Source of the DNA: Spirochaetes bacterium GWB1_60_80
GTDB taxonomy: Bacteria > Spirochaetota > Spirochaetia > Treponematales > UBA12059
NCBI GenBank assembly: GCA_001829185.1
Contig: MIAR01000041.1
Span: 90,625 to 154,624, forward strand
Direction: 5' to 3'
Length of the DNA stretch: 64,000 nt
Below the pieces are notes generated by a model. The model did not search any database. It worked only from the letters and a program-made list of their open reading frames with translations, and had not been told where the DNA came from. The position numbers were made by a program, and so were the translations under genes. Of this stretch, positions 57,322 through 64,000 are shown one piece after another; within the stretch, counting starts at the first letter, position 1; each line of letters starts with the position of its first letter.

Positions 57322-58279
57322 AGGCGATGCAGCGGTAGCGGATCAGCAATGCCGGCGGCTTGCCGCGTGGCAGGCTGTCCAGCGGCAGGGTTCCGCCGGC
57401 CATGTGGCCGTGCCCGCCGCCGTGGCCGATGCCGTCGGCGATGGCCTTGGCCAGGTCGTTGGCCAGGACGTCCGGCCGGCTAGAGCGCACCGAAAATTTG
57501 ACGTCGGTGGCGCGGGTGGAGTATGTTACCGCCACCTCGACCTCATCGACCGACAGCAAAAGGTCGGTAGCGGCGCCGATGAGCGAATCGTTGGCTGGTC
57601 CCAGTTCCAGGAAGCCGAGGCTGTCGTAGATCTCGACGCTGCGTAGGCCTTCGGCGTAGAGGGCTAGATCGCGGCGCGATAGCTGGCAGCTGCGCAGGGT
57701 GCGCAATTGCTGGCGGTCCGCCAGGTGGTTGAGCCGGCAGAACATCTCGGCGTCCAGGTCGGCCACGCCGCGTACTAGGTAATCAGTGTCGATGAAAAGG
57801 CCGTACAGGAGCGCGGTGGCCACCGCTGGCGAGGGTGTCAGGCTATTCTCGAAGTAATAGCTGGCGATGATGGTCGAGCAGGCGCCGATCTCGGGGCGGA
57901 TGTCGCTGAAGCGCCAGGCGGTGCCAGCGCGCAGGCTGTGGTGGTCGATGACGGCTACCTCAAGCCCGGGCAGGTCAAGGATGTTGCCGCTGCCTTTTTG
58001 GGCGTCTACCAGCAGCACCCAGTCGGTAGACTTGAGGTGGGGCGACTCGGTCACCGGCAAGATGTCGATGTCGAAAAGCTGCAGCATGGTGCGGGTGTCG
58101 GTTTTCTCGATGGCGCTGTTATAGACCAGGCGACTGTCGATACCACGCAGCCGTAGCAGGGCTTGCAGCCCGAAGGCGGCGGCGATGGCGTCCGGGTCGG
58201 GCACGTCGTGGGTCTGTATAATGACGGAGCCGGGAGCTTGGTTGAGCAGTGTGCACAATTCGTCGAGCCTGCTGCCCAT
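57293..58279 (-). CDS. DHH/DHHA1 phosphoesterase, NrnA-like
   Basis: 328 residues. The DHH domain has VIIQTHDVPDPDAIAAAFGL near 20, VLLVDAQKGSGN near 85 and VAVIDHHSL near 108 as metal ligands; a helical region follows. The DHHA1 domain carries the GGGHGHMAGGTLP substrate loop near 285. This fits NrnA-type oligoribonuclease/pAp phosphatase; some relatives hydrolyse cyclic dinucleotides. GGAGG precedes ATG 58279. The gene is convergent with the CDF gene, with which it overlaps. Confidence 0.88.
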   Translation of the reverse strand: MGSRLDELCTLLNQAPGSVIIQTHDVPDPDAIAAAFGLQALLRLRGIDSRLVYNSAIEKTDTRTMLQLFDIDILPVTESPHLKSTDWVLLVDAQKGSGNILDLPGLEVAVIDHHSLRAGTAWRFSDIRPEIGACSTIIASYYFENSLTPSPAVATALLYGLFIDTDYLVRGVADLDAEMFCRLNHLADRQQLRTLRSCQLSRRDLALYAEGLRSVEIYDSLGFLELGPANDSLIGAATDLLLSVDEVEVAVTYSTRATDVKFSVRSSRPDVLANDLAKAIADGIGHGGGHGHMAGGTLPLDSLPRGKPPALLIRYRCIAFMERLERLA

Positions 58280-58376
58280 GGTTAAGCCTCCTGTCGGTCA
58301 GTTGAGGTAATTCTAACCCTTGGGTGCGCGACGGTCAAGCAAAGCCACCGCGGCTGGTTTGTGCCAGGAGGAGTGG

Positions 58377-59081
58377 ATGATGGATGACCAGCCTGGCGCG
58401 ACCTGTCCTTTGTGCGGTGGCGGGGATTGTTGCTTCCGCCTGGAGCGGCACGGCCGGCGTTACTGGACTTGCCGCGACTGCGACCTGTTGTTTCTGGACC
58501 GCGCCCAGTTGCCGGCCTCGGCCGACGAGCGGCGGCGCTACAGCCTGCATGACAACAGTCAGCGCAGTAGCGGCTACCTGGCCTTCCTGGAACGTCTGCG
58601 CCGTCCGGTCTTGGACTGGCTGCGGCAGCGCTGGCCGGAGCACGTCAGCGCGGCTGGTAACCGGCCACGGGGGCTCGATTATGGCTGCGGGCCGTATCCG
58701 ATGCTGGCCGAGCTGATGGCCGAGACTGGTTTCCCGGTGGTCGCCTGGGACCCTTACTTCTCGGAACGGCCGCGTTCCAGCCTGGTGGCCGAAGCGCCGT
58801 TCGACTTTATTTTATGCTGCGAGGTGGCCGAACACTTTTTCCGTCCACGCGAGGAGTTTGCCTTCCTTATCGGCTTGCTGGCTCCTGGCGGCTTGATCGC
58901 GGTTATGACCGCCCGACACGACGCGGTCGACCGGCTGGAGGCTTGGCACTACCTGAGCGACGAGACGCACGTCAGCCTGTTCAGCCGGCGCAGCCTGGAT
59001 TGGCTGGCCGGGCGACTCGGCTTGCGGCTTACCCTAAGGGCCGGGGATATCGCCTTTCTGGAACTAGTCGAGGCTGGTTAA
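58377..59081 (+). CDS. Class I SAM-dependent methyltransferase with N-terminal zinc ribbon
   Basis: 234 residues. Residues 9-35 have CPLCGGGDCC and CRDCDLLFLD, a zinc ribbon. Then a Methyltransf_23-type domain: GLDYGCGPYPMLAEL binds SAM near 104, FDFILCCEVAEHFFRP near 145, and LLAPGGLIAVMTARHD near 170. The substrate is unknown. Two adjacent ATGs (58377, 58380) follow AGGAGGAG; either may be used. The 3' end is 10 bases from the convergent TPR lipoprotein gene. Confidence 0.86.
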   Translation: MMDDQPGATCPLCGGGDCCFRLERHGRRYWTCRDCDLLFLDRAQLPASADERRRYSLHDNSQRSSGYLAFLERLRRPVLDWLRQRWPEHVSAAGNRPRGLDYGCGPYPMLAELMAETGFPVVAWDPYFSERPRSSLVAEAPFDFILCCEVAEHFFRPREEFAFLIGLLAPGGLIAVMTARHDAVDRLEAWHYLSDETHVSLFSRRSLDWLAGRLGLRLTLRAGDIAFLELVEAG

Positions 59082-59091
59082 CCAGGTCGGG

Positions 59092-60528
59092 CTACTCGGT
59101 AGCGGCCATGCGCTGGACGGTGGCCTGGGCCATGCGCCATTCGATGGTGCCTTGCCGGTCGGCGTCTAGCGCCATCTGGACGTAGCGCAAGCCTAGCTGC
59201 GCTTGGCCGCGGGCTATCCAGTACTGGCCAAGGTAGAACAGGCCGGCGGCCCGGTCGTCGAGGTCAGTCTCGCGGGCTATCTGCTGCTCCAGATCGGCAC
59301 TGGAGATGCTTTGGTCGACTACCTGGCGCAGCAGCAGCCACTGTAGCGGCTCGCTACTGCGGTCAATGCGCGGCAGATTACGGGAAGCGTAGTCGCGCGC
59401 CTCGCGTTGCTGGCCGTTCATCAGCATGGCCAAGGCGGTGGCGATATAGTATTCCTTGCGGTTGGTGGTAAATGTCAGCGCCTGGTTGAAGGCTTGGGCG
59501 GCGCCGGACCAGTCGGCCAGACGAAAGCAGAGCACGCCGATGGCCTCCCAGGCGTACCAGTAATCGGTGTTGATGGCGGTGATGGTCCGATAATCGGCCA
59601 GAGCCGCTTCGTCCTGTCCGGCGCGTTCCAGGATGGAAGCCCGGTAGACGTAGGGCAGGAAGAAATCCGGCGTGGTGGCTATGGACTGGCTGAAATCGGC
59701 CAAGGCCAGGTCGGCGCGGCTGCTATCCATATAGAGTCGCCCGCGTTCCAGCCAGGCCCAAGAAGATGGTTGCAGCTCGATGCTACGGTCCAGATCGGCC
59801 TCGCATTCGGCCAGGCGGCCCATTTGGTAGAACGTGCGGCTTCGGTCCAGGTAGACCAGGCCGTCGGCTGGCGCCAGCTCGGCGGCCCGGTTGAGGCTGG
59901 CCAGGGCATCGGGGAAGTCGCGGCGCCGGTATTGCAGCCGAGCCAGGCCGACCAGGGCGTCGACATGGTCTGGATTGGTGCGCAGGACCTGTAGGTAATT
60001 GACTTCGGCCTGCTGGTAATTCCGCTGGGTGTAATGGATGGTGCCCAAGGCGTAGCGGGCATCGGCGTTGTCGGCATCCAGCTGCAAAACCTTTTCCAGA
60101 ACCATTTTCTGGGCGTCTCGGTTGCCGCTGAAGCGCTCGATCTCGGCCTTGACCAGCAAGGCTTCCAGGTTGTCGGGTTCGGTCGTCAACAAGGTATCGA
60201 TGGCCGTGCGGGCCTGAATCAGCTCATCTAGTGAAATAAGCAACGATGCCTTGACCAGATAGAAATCCGTCCGTTCCGGATAGTCACTCATGACGCCGCT
60301 GAGGCGTTCTAGGGCGGCGCTATAGTCACGGCGGCTGGTATAATCGTAGATGGCATCAAGGTTCAGGGCCAATAATTCTTCCGGGGTCGGCGCTGCCACG
60401 GTCGGGATGGCGGCCACGCTGGCTGAATCGTTCAAACTGTTCGGTTCTGTAACGCAGCCTGCTAACGCCAAAGTCAGCAGGATAACCATCAAGCTGCCAG
60501 TGCTAATCAATAAGTGTCTTTTGTCCAT
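59092..60528 (-). CDS. TPR-repeat lipoprotein
   Basis: 478 residues. Signal peptide with lipobox LALAGC (Cys 25), then about ten TPR-like helix pairs from residue 45 on, for example AEIERFSGNRDAQKMVLEKV, ALGTIHYTQRNYQQAEVNYL, ARLQYRRRDFPDALASLNRA and DRSRTFYQMGRLAECEADL. It is a membrane-anchored scaffold, probably periplasmic. ATG 60528 was chosen over one four codons earlier because TTGGAG is at a good distance. Its promoter lies in the AT-rich region upstream but was not resolved. Confidence 0.88.
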   Translation of the reverse strand: MDKRHLLISTGSLMVILLTLALAGCVTEPNSLNDSASVAAIPTVAAPTPEELLALNLDAIYDYTSRRDYSAALERLSGVMSDYPERTDFYLVKASLLISLDELIQARTAIDTLLTTEPDNLEALLVKAEIERFSGNRDAQKMVLEKVLQLDADNADARYALGTIHYTQRNYQQAEVNYLQVLRTNPDHVDALVGLARLQYRRRDFPDALASLNRAAELAPADGLVYLDRSRTFYQMGRLAECEADLDRSIELQPSSWAWLERGRLYMDSSRADLALADFSQSIATTPDFFLPYVYRASILERAGQDEAALADYRTITAINTDYWYAWEAIGVLCFRLADWSGAAQAFNQALTFTTNRKEYYIATALAMLMNGQQREARDYASRNLPRIDRSSEPLQWLLLRQVVDQSISSADLEQQIARETDLDDRAAGLFYLGQYWIARGQAQLGLRYVQMALDADRQGTIEWRMAQATVQRMAATE

Positions 60529-60540
60529 ACAAAACTCCAA

Positions 60541-60760
60541 GTCCGAAATCTAACATATTATCGGCCGCTGATAAAGCCGGGCTTAGCGGCATCGGCTTGC
60601 TGGCGGTGTCAGACAGATACCTACAAAGCATGATATAAAATACTATTACTGTCTATATTTTTAGACAGTTGATTACTTCAGGTAAGCAGAAAGGAATATT
60701 GCGATTTGTTAACTGTTTTGCAAGCATACAAATAGTATATATTTATCTTGTTGTGGAATA
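60541..60760. promoter_or_regulatory. AT-rich intergenic region with a perfect inverted repeat
   Basis: The divergent spacer between the TPR lipoprotein and the polyprenol-kinase-like gene. It contains ACTGTCTA, 6 nt, TAGACAGT at 60648-60669, a perfect 8-bp inverted repeat, and a related CAGACAG half site near 60611. These lie about 100-150 bp upstream of the sigma-54 promoter, the usual place for an activator site. Base composition is clearly lower in GC than the rest of the window. No gene was seen in it. Confidence 0.5.
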
Positions 60761-60777
60761 TTGGCATGATTATTGCA
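60761..60777 (+). promoter_or_regulatory. Predicted sigma-54 (RpoN) promoter
   Basis: TTGGCATGATTATTGCA: the invariant GG and GC are separated by exactly 10 bases, and the flanks match TGGCAY-N5-TTGCA. The predicted start near 60788 lies 26 bases upstream of ATG 60814. Confidence 0.65.
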
Positions 60778-60813
60778 TGTAATGGTAGTACGCTTGATAT
60801 GATTGGGGCAACC

Positions 60814-61437
60814 ATGAGTGATTTCTACCTGTTCTTGACAAACCGCCGCCATCGCAACAGCGTTCTGGCGGAGCTGTCCACAGAATTTGTACGGAAGAGC
60901 ATTCACCTGCTGGTGGCCTTGGTTCCGGCGCTGGCCGCCTGGAACCGGCCCTTTACGATGTTCCTGTTATCAGCCGGCACCGTGTTCTACGCCTATAGCG
61001 AATATATGCGCATGTTGGGTTACCGCATTCCGGTAGTCTCCGCCATCACTGCCTTGGCGGCCCGCAAACGCGACGCTGGTCATTTCGTACTTGGTCCGGT
61101 GACACTGGGCATTGGCGCCTTGTTGGCCTTGGCCTTGTACCCAAATCCGGCCGCCAGCATCGCCATTTACGCACTAGCTTTCGGCGACGGCTTATCCAGC
61201 CTGGTGGGGCGCATTTTCGGCAGCATCCGCCTGCCCTTGACCGGCGGCAAGTCGCTGGAAGGCAGCCTGACCTGTTTCTTTGCCGTCCTGACCGCTTCCT
61301 ATTCGGTTACCGTCGACCTGCCGCGCTCGGCGATCGTCGCCCTGGTGGCCACCGTCACTGAAGCCCTGCCTTCGAAGGATTTCGACAACATCCTACTGCC
61401 CATGGCGGCCGGCCTGGCGGCCGTCCTGCTCTTCTGA
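60814..61437 (+). CDS. Polyprenol/phytol kinase or phosphatidate cytidylyltransferase-like membrane protein
   Basis: 207 residues with about six hydrophobic segments. ELSTEFVRKSIHLLVALVPAL near residue 23, HFVLGPVTLGIGALLAL near 90, YALAFGDGLSSLVGRIFG near 125 and GGKSLEGSLTCFFAV near 147 mark the CDP-diglyceride-synthase/dolichol kinase-like superfamily. The short length and the EFVRKSIH start fit VTE5/SEC59-type kinases of isoprenoid alcohols. ATG 60814 follows GGGG at a reasonable distance and gives the family start; an upstream frame from 60748 would cross the sigma-54 promoter. Sigma-54 control of such a gene is unusual. Confidence 0.8.
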   Translation: MSDFYLFLTNRRHRNSVLAELSTEFVRKSIHLLVALVPALAAWNRPFTMFLLSAGTVFYAYSEYMRMLGYRIPVVSAITALAARKRDAGHFVLGPVTLGIGALLALALYPNPAASIAIYALAFGDGLSSLVGRIFGSIRLPLTGGKSLEGSLTCFFAVLTASYSVTVDLPRSAIVALVATVTEALPSKDFDNILLPMAAGLAAVLLF

Positions 61438-61454
61438 CCGACTTAACATTCCAA

Positions 61455-61480
61455 CCATGTCCGGGCATCGGCCCGGATGG
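61455..61480. terminator. Stem-loop between convergent genes
   Basis: TCCGGGC/GCCCGGA with a 4-nt loop (61460-61477) lies between two convergent genes; no T-run follows on either strand, so termination is only possible. Confidence 0.4.
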
Positions 61481-61484
61481 ACGT

Positions 61485-62288
61485 TCAACGCCAAAGGTAA
61501 TAGACATACATGTTCTTGAGGTAAACCCAGGCGCCAGCACCCATGGCGGCCAAGGCCGGAATCAGTAGCAGCCAGGACGGGCTGCCGCGCAGCAAATGGG
61601 CGCCGCCCAGCATGGCCAGGCTGGCCAAACCGCAAAGCAAAAAAGTCCGATTGCCGTTGTTGCGCCAGGCAATGAGGTAGTTGGCCGCTATCAGGCCGAT
61701 GATGGCCAGGTCAAAGGCTCCAGACAGGCTGCGGTAGCCGCGCGCCATCAAGAAATCGTTGTCGATAGCGCCGGTGTTAAGCGGCTGGATCGAGGCGAAA
61801 AGTAGTGAGAAAAAAATAATTATCATGATGGCCGGATTCAGCCGTTCCTGCTTGAAGCCATTGGAAAAGATACTGGCCATGAACATGGCGGATAGGCCAA
61901 TGTAGCGGCCGAACAATACCACCCGGGTAAGCAGGGTGAGGATGGCCATGTTGATTTCAGCCCGGCTGAGCCCCAAGATGAGCAGGCGACCGGCTTCCAG
62001 CGATAGGCTTAGCGCCCATAGGGAACAGAAGAATATTTCCACCGAGATGCTTTTGCCGATACCGAGCGCTATGACGGCGTTGCAGGCCAAGCCGGCCGCC
62101 AGACAGAGTAGACCGGCGGTGATGCCGGCCACGAACTGGGCCTGGCTGCCTTGGTGGAGTCCGAAATAGCGGGTATTGGCCAGACCGGCCGCGCCCCCGG
62201 TGATCAAGGCCGTGGCGGCCAGTACCAGCACCGCTACGCTAAAGCCGAAGAAAAGCTTGTACAAACCGCGGCGCCGGGAAATAGTCAT
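61485..62288 (-). CDS. Seven-segment membrane protein of unknown function
   Basis: 267 residues, with about seven to eight hydrophobic segments (starting VAVLVLAATALITGG, ITAGLLCLAAGLACNAVIALGI, and ending LIPALAAMGAGAWVYL). It has a conserved-looking acidic/aromatic segment YRSLSGAFDLAIIGL. No catalytic or transporter motif was recognised. The topology is compatible with a 7TM sensor or signalling input domain without an output. A leaderless promoter is predicted. Confidence 0.7.
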   Translation of the reverse strand: MTISRRRGLYKLFFGFSVAVLVLAATALITGGAAGLANTRYFGLHQGSQAQFVAGITAGLLCLAAGLACNAVIALGIGKSISVEIFFCSLWALSLSLEAGRLLILGLSRAEINMAILTLLTRVVLFGRYIGLSAMFMASIFSNGFKQERLNPAIMIIIFFSLLFASIQPLNTGAIDNDFLMARGYRSLSGAFDLAIIGLIAANYLIAWRNNGNRTFLLCGLASLAMLGGAHLLRGSPSWLLLIPALAAMGAGAWVYLKNMYVYYLWR

Positions 62289-62294
62289 GCTGAC

Positions 62295-62323
62295 AGCTTA
62301 GTGTCCGCCCGCCATTTCATCAA
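62295..62323 (-). promoter_or_regulatory. Predicted leaderless promoter of the seven-segment protein
   Basis: TTGATG, 17-nt spacer, TAAGCT (weak -10), then 6 nt to ATG 62288. The spacing follows the pattern seen elsewhere in this window. Confidence 0.4.
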
Positions 62324-62353
62324 GGGGCCGGCTGATTCACCTATAAGGCTCGC

Positions 62354-62953
62354 CTATAAGGCGAGAAAATAGGCGGCGGCCCCGCTCAGGATCATGTCGA
62401 TAGCCACCGCTGTCAGTACCAGGCCCATCAGGCGCTCGATGGCGGCGATGACGTTCTCGCCCACCAGGCGCTTGAGTTGGGTGGACAGGAAGAGCGACAG
62501 CATGGTTAGCAGCATGGCGATGCCCAGCGAGCCGATGTGGGTCAGGAGCCGACCGGGCTGATTGGCGACCAGCAGCATGACGGTGGCAATGGCCGAAGGG
62601 CCGGCGATTAACGGGATGGCAATCGGAACGATCAGCGGCTCGCCCTTTTCGGTCCCCTGGCCAATGCGCGCGCCGGCGCCCGGAAAGATCATATTGATGG
62701 AAATGAGCAGCAAGATGACGCCTCCGGCGGCCCGCAGGCTGGCGTCGCCCACGCCCAGCATCGCAAAGGCGCCGCGCCCGCCTATCATCAACAACAGTAA
62801 GAGGGCGGTGGCGATGAGCACCTCGCGCAGGATGACCTTCCATTTGCGGCCAGGCGCTACCCGCTCCAGGGCGCTAATGAACAGGGGAATGTTGCCGAGC
62901 GGGTCGGTGACGAGTATCAGGATCAGGGTGTTTTTCCAAAAGAGGTTGTCCAT
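62354..62953 (-). CDS. MarC family membrane protein
   Basis: 199 residues with six hydrophobic segments. VTDPLGNIPLFISALERVAPG near residue 15, ALRAAGGVILLLISINMI-like segment near 70, and PIAIPLIAGPSAIATVMLL near 110 are the MarC/YchE signature. The function of the family is unsettled; the early link to antibiotic resistance was not confirmed. ATG 62953 was chosen because AAAGGAAA lies 6 bases upstream. A CTCGCC/GGCGAG hairpin overlaps its 3' end. Confidence 0.9.
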   Translation of the reverse strand: MDNLFWKNTLILILVTDPLGNIPLFISALERVAPGRKWKVILREVLIATALLLLLMIGGRGAFAMLGVGDASLRAAGGVILLLISINMIFPGAGARIGQGTEKGEPLIVPIAIPLIAGPSAIATVMLLVANQPGRLLTHIGSLGIAMLLTMLSLFLSTQLKRLVGENVIAAIERLMGLVLTAVAIDMILSGAAAYFLAL

Positions 62954-63155
62954 GGCGTTTCCTTTGTATGCTTGTTGTACCATATCCGGGTTGGTGCGGC
63001 AACCCGCGGGGCGGCGCTGCCGGCAGCGGCGTTGGTGACTGCGATGAAAATACCTCAAGGCAAGGCGCTTTTTTCCGATAATTTCGATAGACGTGTAACG
63101 CGGAATGAGTCGTCCGGCCTTGCGGTCGCCAGCTTATTCGGCATGGAGACAGTGT

Positions 63156-63860
63156 ATGCAACAATTGAAGAGTATGCGGATTGTTATCGCTTTGGCGCTG
63201 CTGATGCTGGCCGGCGGCTTGGCCGTGGCTGGCGATGTGGCGACCCTGGTCAATCTGGGCTTTTCGGCGGATTCCAATTATTACATGTTCGGCTATTATG
63301 GCATGGACGCCGCCACCGCTAAACCCTACGCCGAAATCTATATCGTAGATACGCGGAGCAACAGCTTCGTGCCGAACGGCGTCTTTCGGGGTTCTTACGC
63401 GGTTGCCCCCCAGCCCGGCCTCAATCCGGCCGGCGCCTTCTACCGCCTGTTCGCCGAAGCCCTGCCGACAGCCAGGCGCTATAATATCGATCACTTAATC
63501 CAGGGCCGCATCATCTACCTTTTTATGGATACCGGCGAACGTCCTGATACCATCTCCTTCCGCGATTTCCGCGACAACAGCCAGTGGGACGTCAACCTGC
63601 GCGAGACCATCGAGCAACGGGGCGACGCGGTCAGCTCGTCGTTTGGCATCAACTTCAGCCTGACCCGGACCGATGGCCGGGTGTCGACCTTCAACGCCGG
63701 CAATCCGCAGTTCCGGCGCGCCAACGTGGTGGACTATGCCATCCAGCAAATCGTGCTGGGGCCGGACAATCGTACTGTGGTGTTTATCGTCGACCGGGCG
63801 GAACGAGTCGCCAACCAGCCGGTTTGGCGCTATATGGTGGAGACCATCCGACAGCCATAA
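63156..63860 (+). CDS. DUF2259-like secreted protein
   Basis: 234 residues. Signal peptide of about 24-26 residues ending AVAGD, then DVATLVNLGFSADSNYYMFGYYGMD, typical of the DUF2259 secreted proteins seen mainly in treponemes. The remainder has an alpha-beta pattern (YAEIYIVDTRSN, RIIYLFMDTG, VVDYAIQQIVLGPDNRTVVFIVD). The mature protein should be periplasmic. ATG 63156 was chosen because GGAGA lies 6 bases upstream; a second ATG six codons later is possible. Its function is unknown. Confidence 0.82.
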   Translation: MQQLKSMRIVIALALLMLAGGLAVAGDVATLVNLGFSADSNYYMFGYYGMDAATAKPYAEIYIVDTRSNSFVPNGVFRGSYAVAPQPGLNPAGAFYRLFAEALPTARRYNIDHLIQGRIIYLFMDTGERPDTISFRDFRDNSQWDVNLRETIEQRGDAVSSSFGINFSLTRTDGRVSTFNAGNPQFRRANVVDYAIQQIVLGPDNRTVVFIVDRAERVANQPVWRYMVETIRQP

Positions 63861-63909
63861 TTGCTTAGCGCGACCATCGGCAACCGCTTGGCCGCAGGCA
63901 GGTTGCGTG

Positions 63910-63988
63910 TTGCCTCATAATAAAATCTAGTCCTACGAGGTGGTTGCCTCATAAGTCAAATTCTAGTCCAAGGATAAGCTTGGACTAG
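63910..63988. repeat. Direct and inverted repeats at the right window edge
   Basis: TTGCCTCATAA followed by TCTAGTCC occurs twice (63910-63933 and 63944-63969, period about 34 bp). The second unit leads into a 10-bp perfect inverted repeat, CTAGTCCAAG, 6 nt, CTTGGACTAG (63963-63988). This could be the end of a mobile element or a repeat array lying mostly outside the window. Confidence 0.6.
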
Positions 63989-64000
63989 AGTTTCCTGGAC

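Noticed and set aside
1..64000. tRNA or rRNA genes
   Set aside because: No T-loop-like GGTTCGAATCC stretch with a matching acceptor stem and no rRNA core sequence was found on either strand by eye.

Overview
The window is a GC-rich, gene-dense stretch of bacterial chromosome with no rRNA or tRNA gene and no phage or plasmid module. The gene set points to a spirochaete, most likely an anaerobic, fermentative, Treponema-like lineage. The evidence is a trimeric [FeFe] hydrogenase, a FapA (DUF342) plus MinD/ParA pair, many small lipoproteins including LPP20-like ones, an MGH1-type glycoside hydrolase and a DUF2259-like secreted protein. This placement is inferred from family content, not from a marker gene.

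Layout. 1-1297 is the 3' part of an MFS sugar-type transporter. 8259-1273 (minus) is a B12 operon: promoter, cobalamin riboswitch, btuF, btuC, btuD, a fused threonine-phosphate decarboxylase/cobyric acid synthase, and cbiB, with start/stop overlaps at the junctions. 8317-17464 holds single genes: PhzF, an exported endonuclease/phosphatase, a lipoprotein, an NlpC/P60 hydrolase, RsuA, a decayed START-like pseudogene, an MFS protein, a GNAT protein and a LiaF-like protein. 17516-25760 holds the MGH1 hydrolase, a COG2509-type flavoprotein and the hydrogenase operon hydC-HATPase-hndB-hydB-hydA. 26017-30345 has a divergent membrane histidine kinase and class III nucleotidyl cyclase. 30427-36063 is a run of four lipoproteins. 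36187-45798 carries nadE, an unknown gene, a phosphofructokinase, lgt, and a membrane protein-ParA-FapA operon. 46064-49190 is ctpA-rsmE-wecG-like. The rest holds a YD-repeat lipoprotein, a helical repeat protein, an M24 peptidase, pyrC, a 44-residue ORF with a HisKA-REC-SpoIIE phosphatase, a COG2426 membrane protein, a CDF transporter, a DHH phosphoesterase, a methyltransferase, a TPR lipoprotein, a polyprenol-kinase-like protein, two membrane proteins and a DUF2259-like protein.

Two genome-scale signals stand out. First, a 129-bp element occurs three times, identical by eye, with terminal inverted repeats, three internal hairpins and 4-bp YTAG target duplications. It is a young MITE-like element, and it lies against a stop codon, a promoter and a dying gene. 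Second, at least twelve genes have a sigma-70-type promoter whose -10 hexamer ends only 6-8 nt before the start codon, with a 17- or 18-nt spacer to a recognisable -35. This predicts leaderless transcripts for most stand-alone genes, while operon-internal genes rely on Shine-Dalgarno sites or start/stop overlaps. A textbook sigma-54 promoter with an upstream inverted repeat precedes the polyprenol-kinase-like gene.

Functionally, the window combines B12 salvage and synthesis, hydrogen metabolism coupled to NADH and ferredoxin, glycolysis and NAD synthesis, and lipoprotein production (Lgt plus at least eight predicted lipoproteins).
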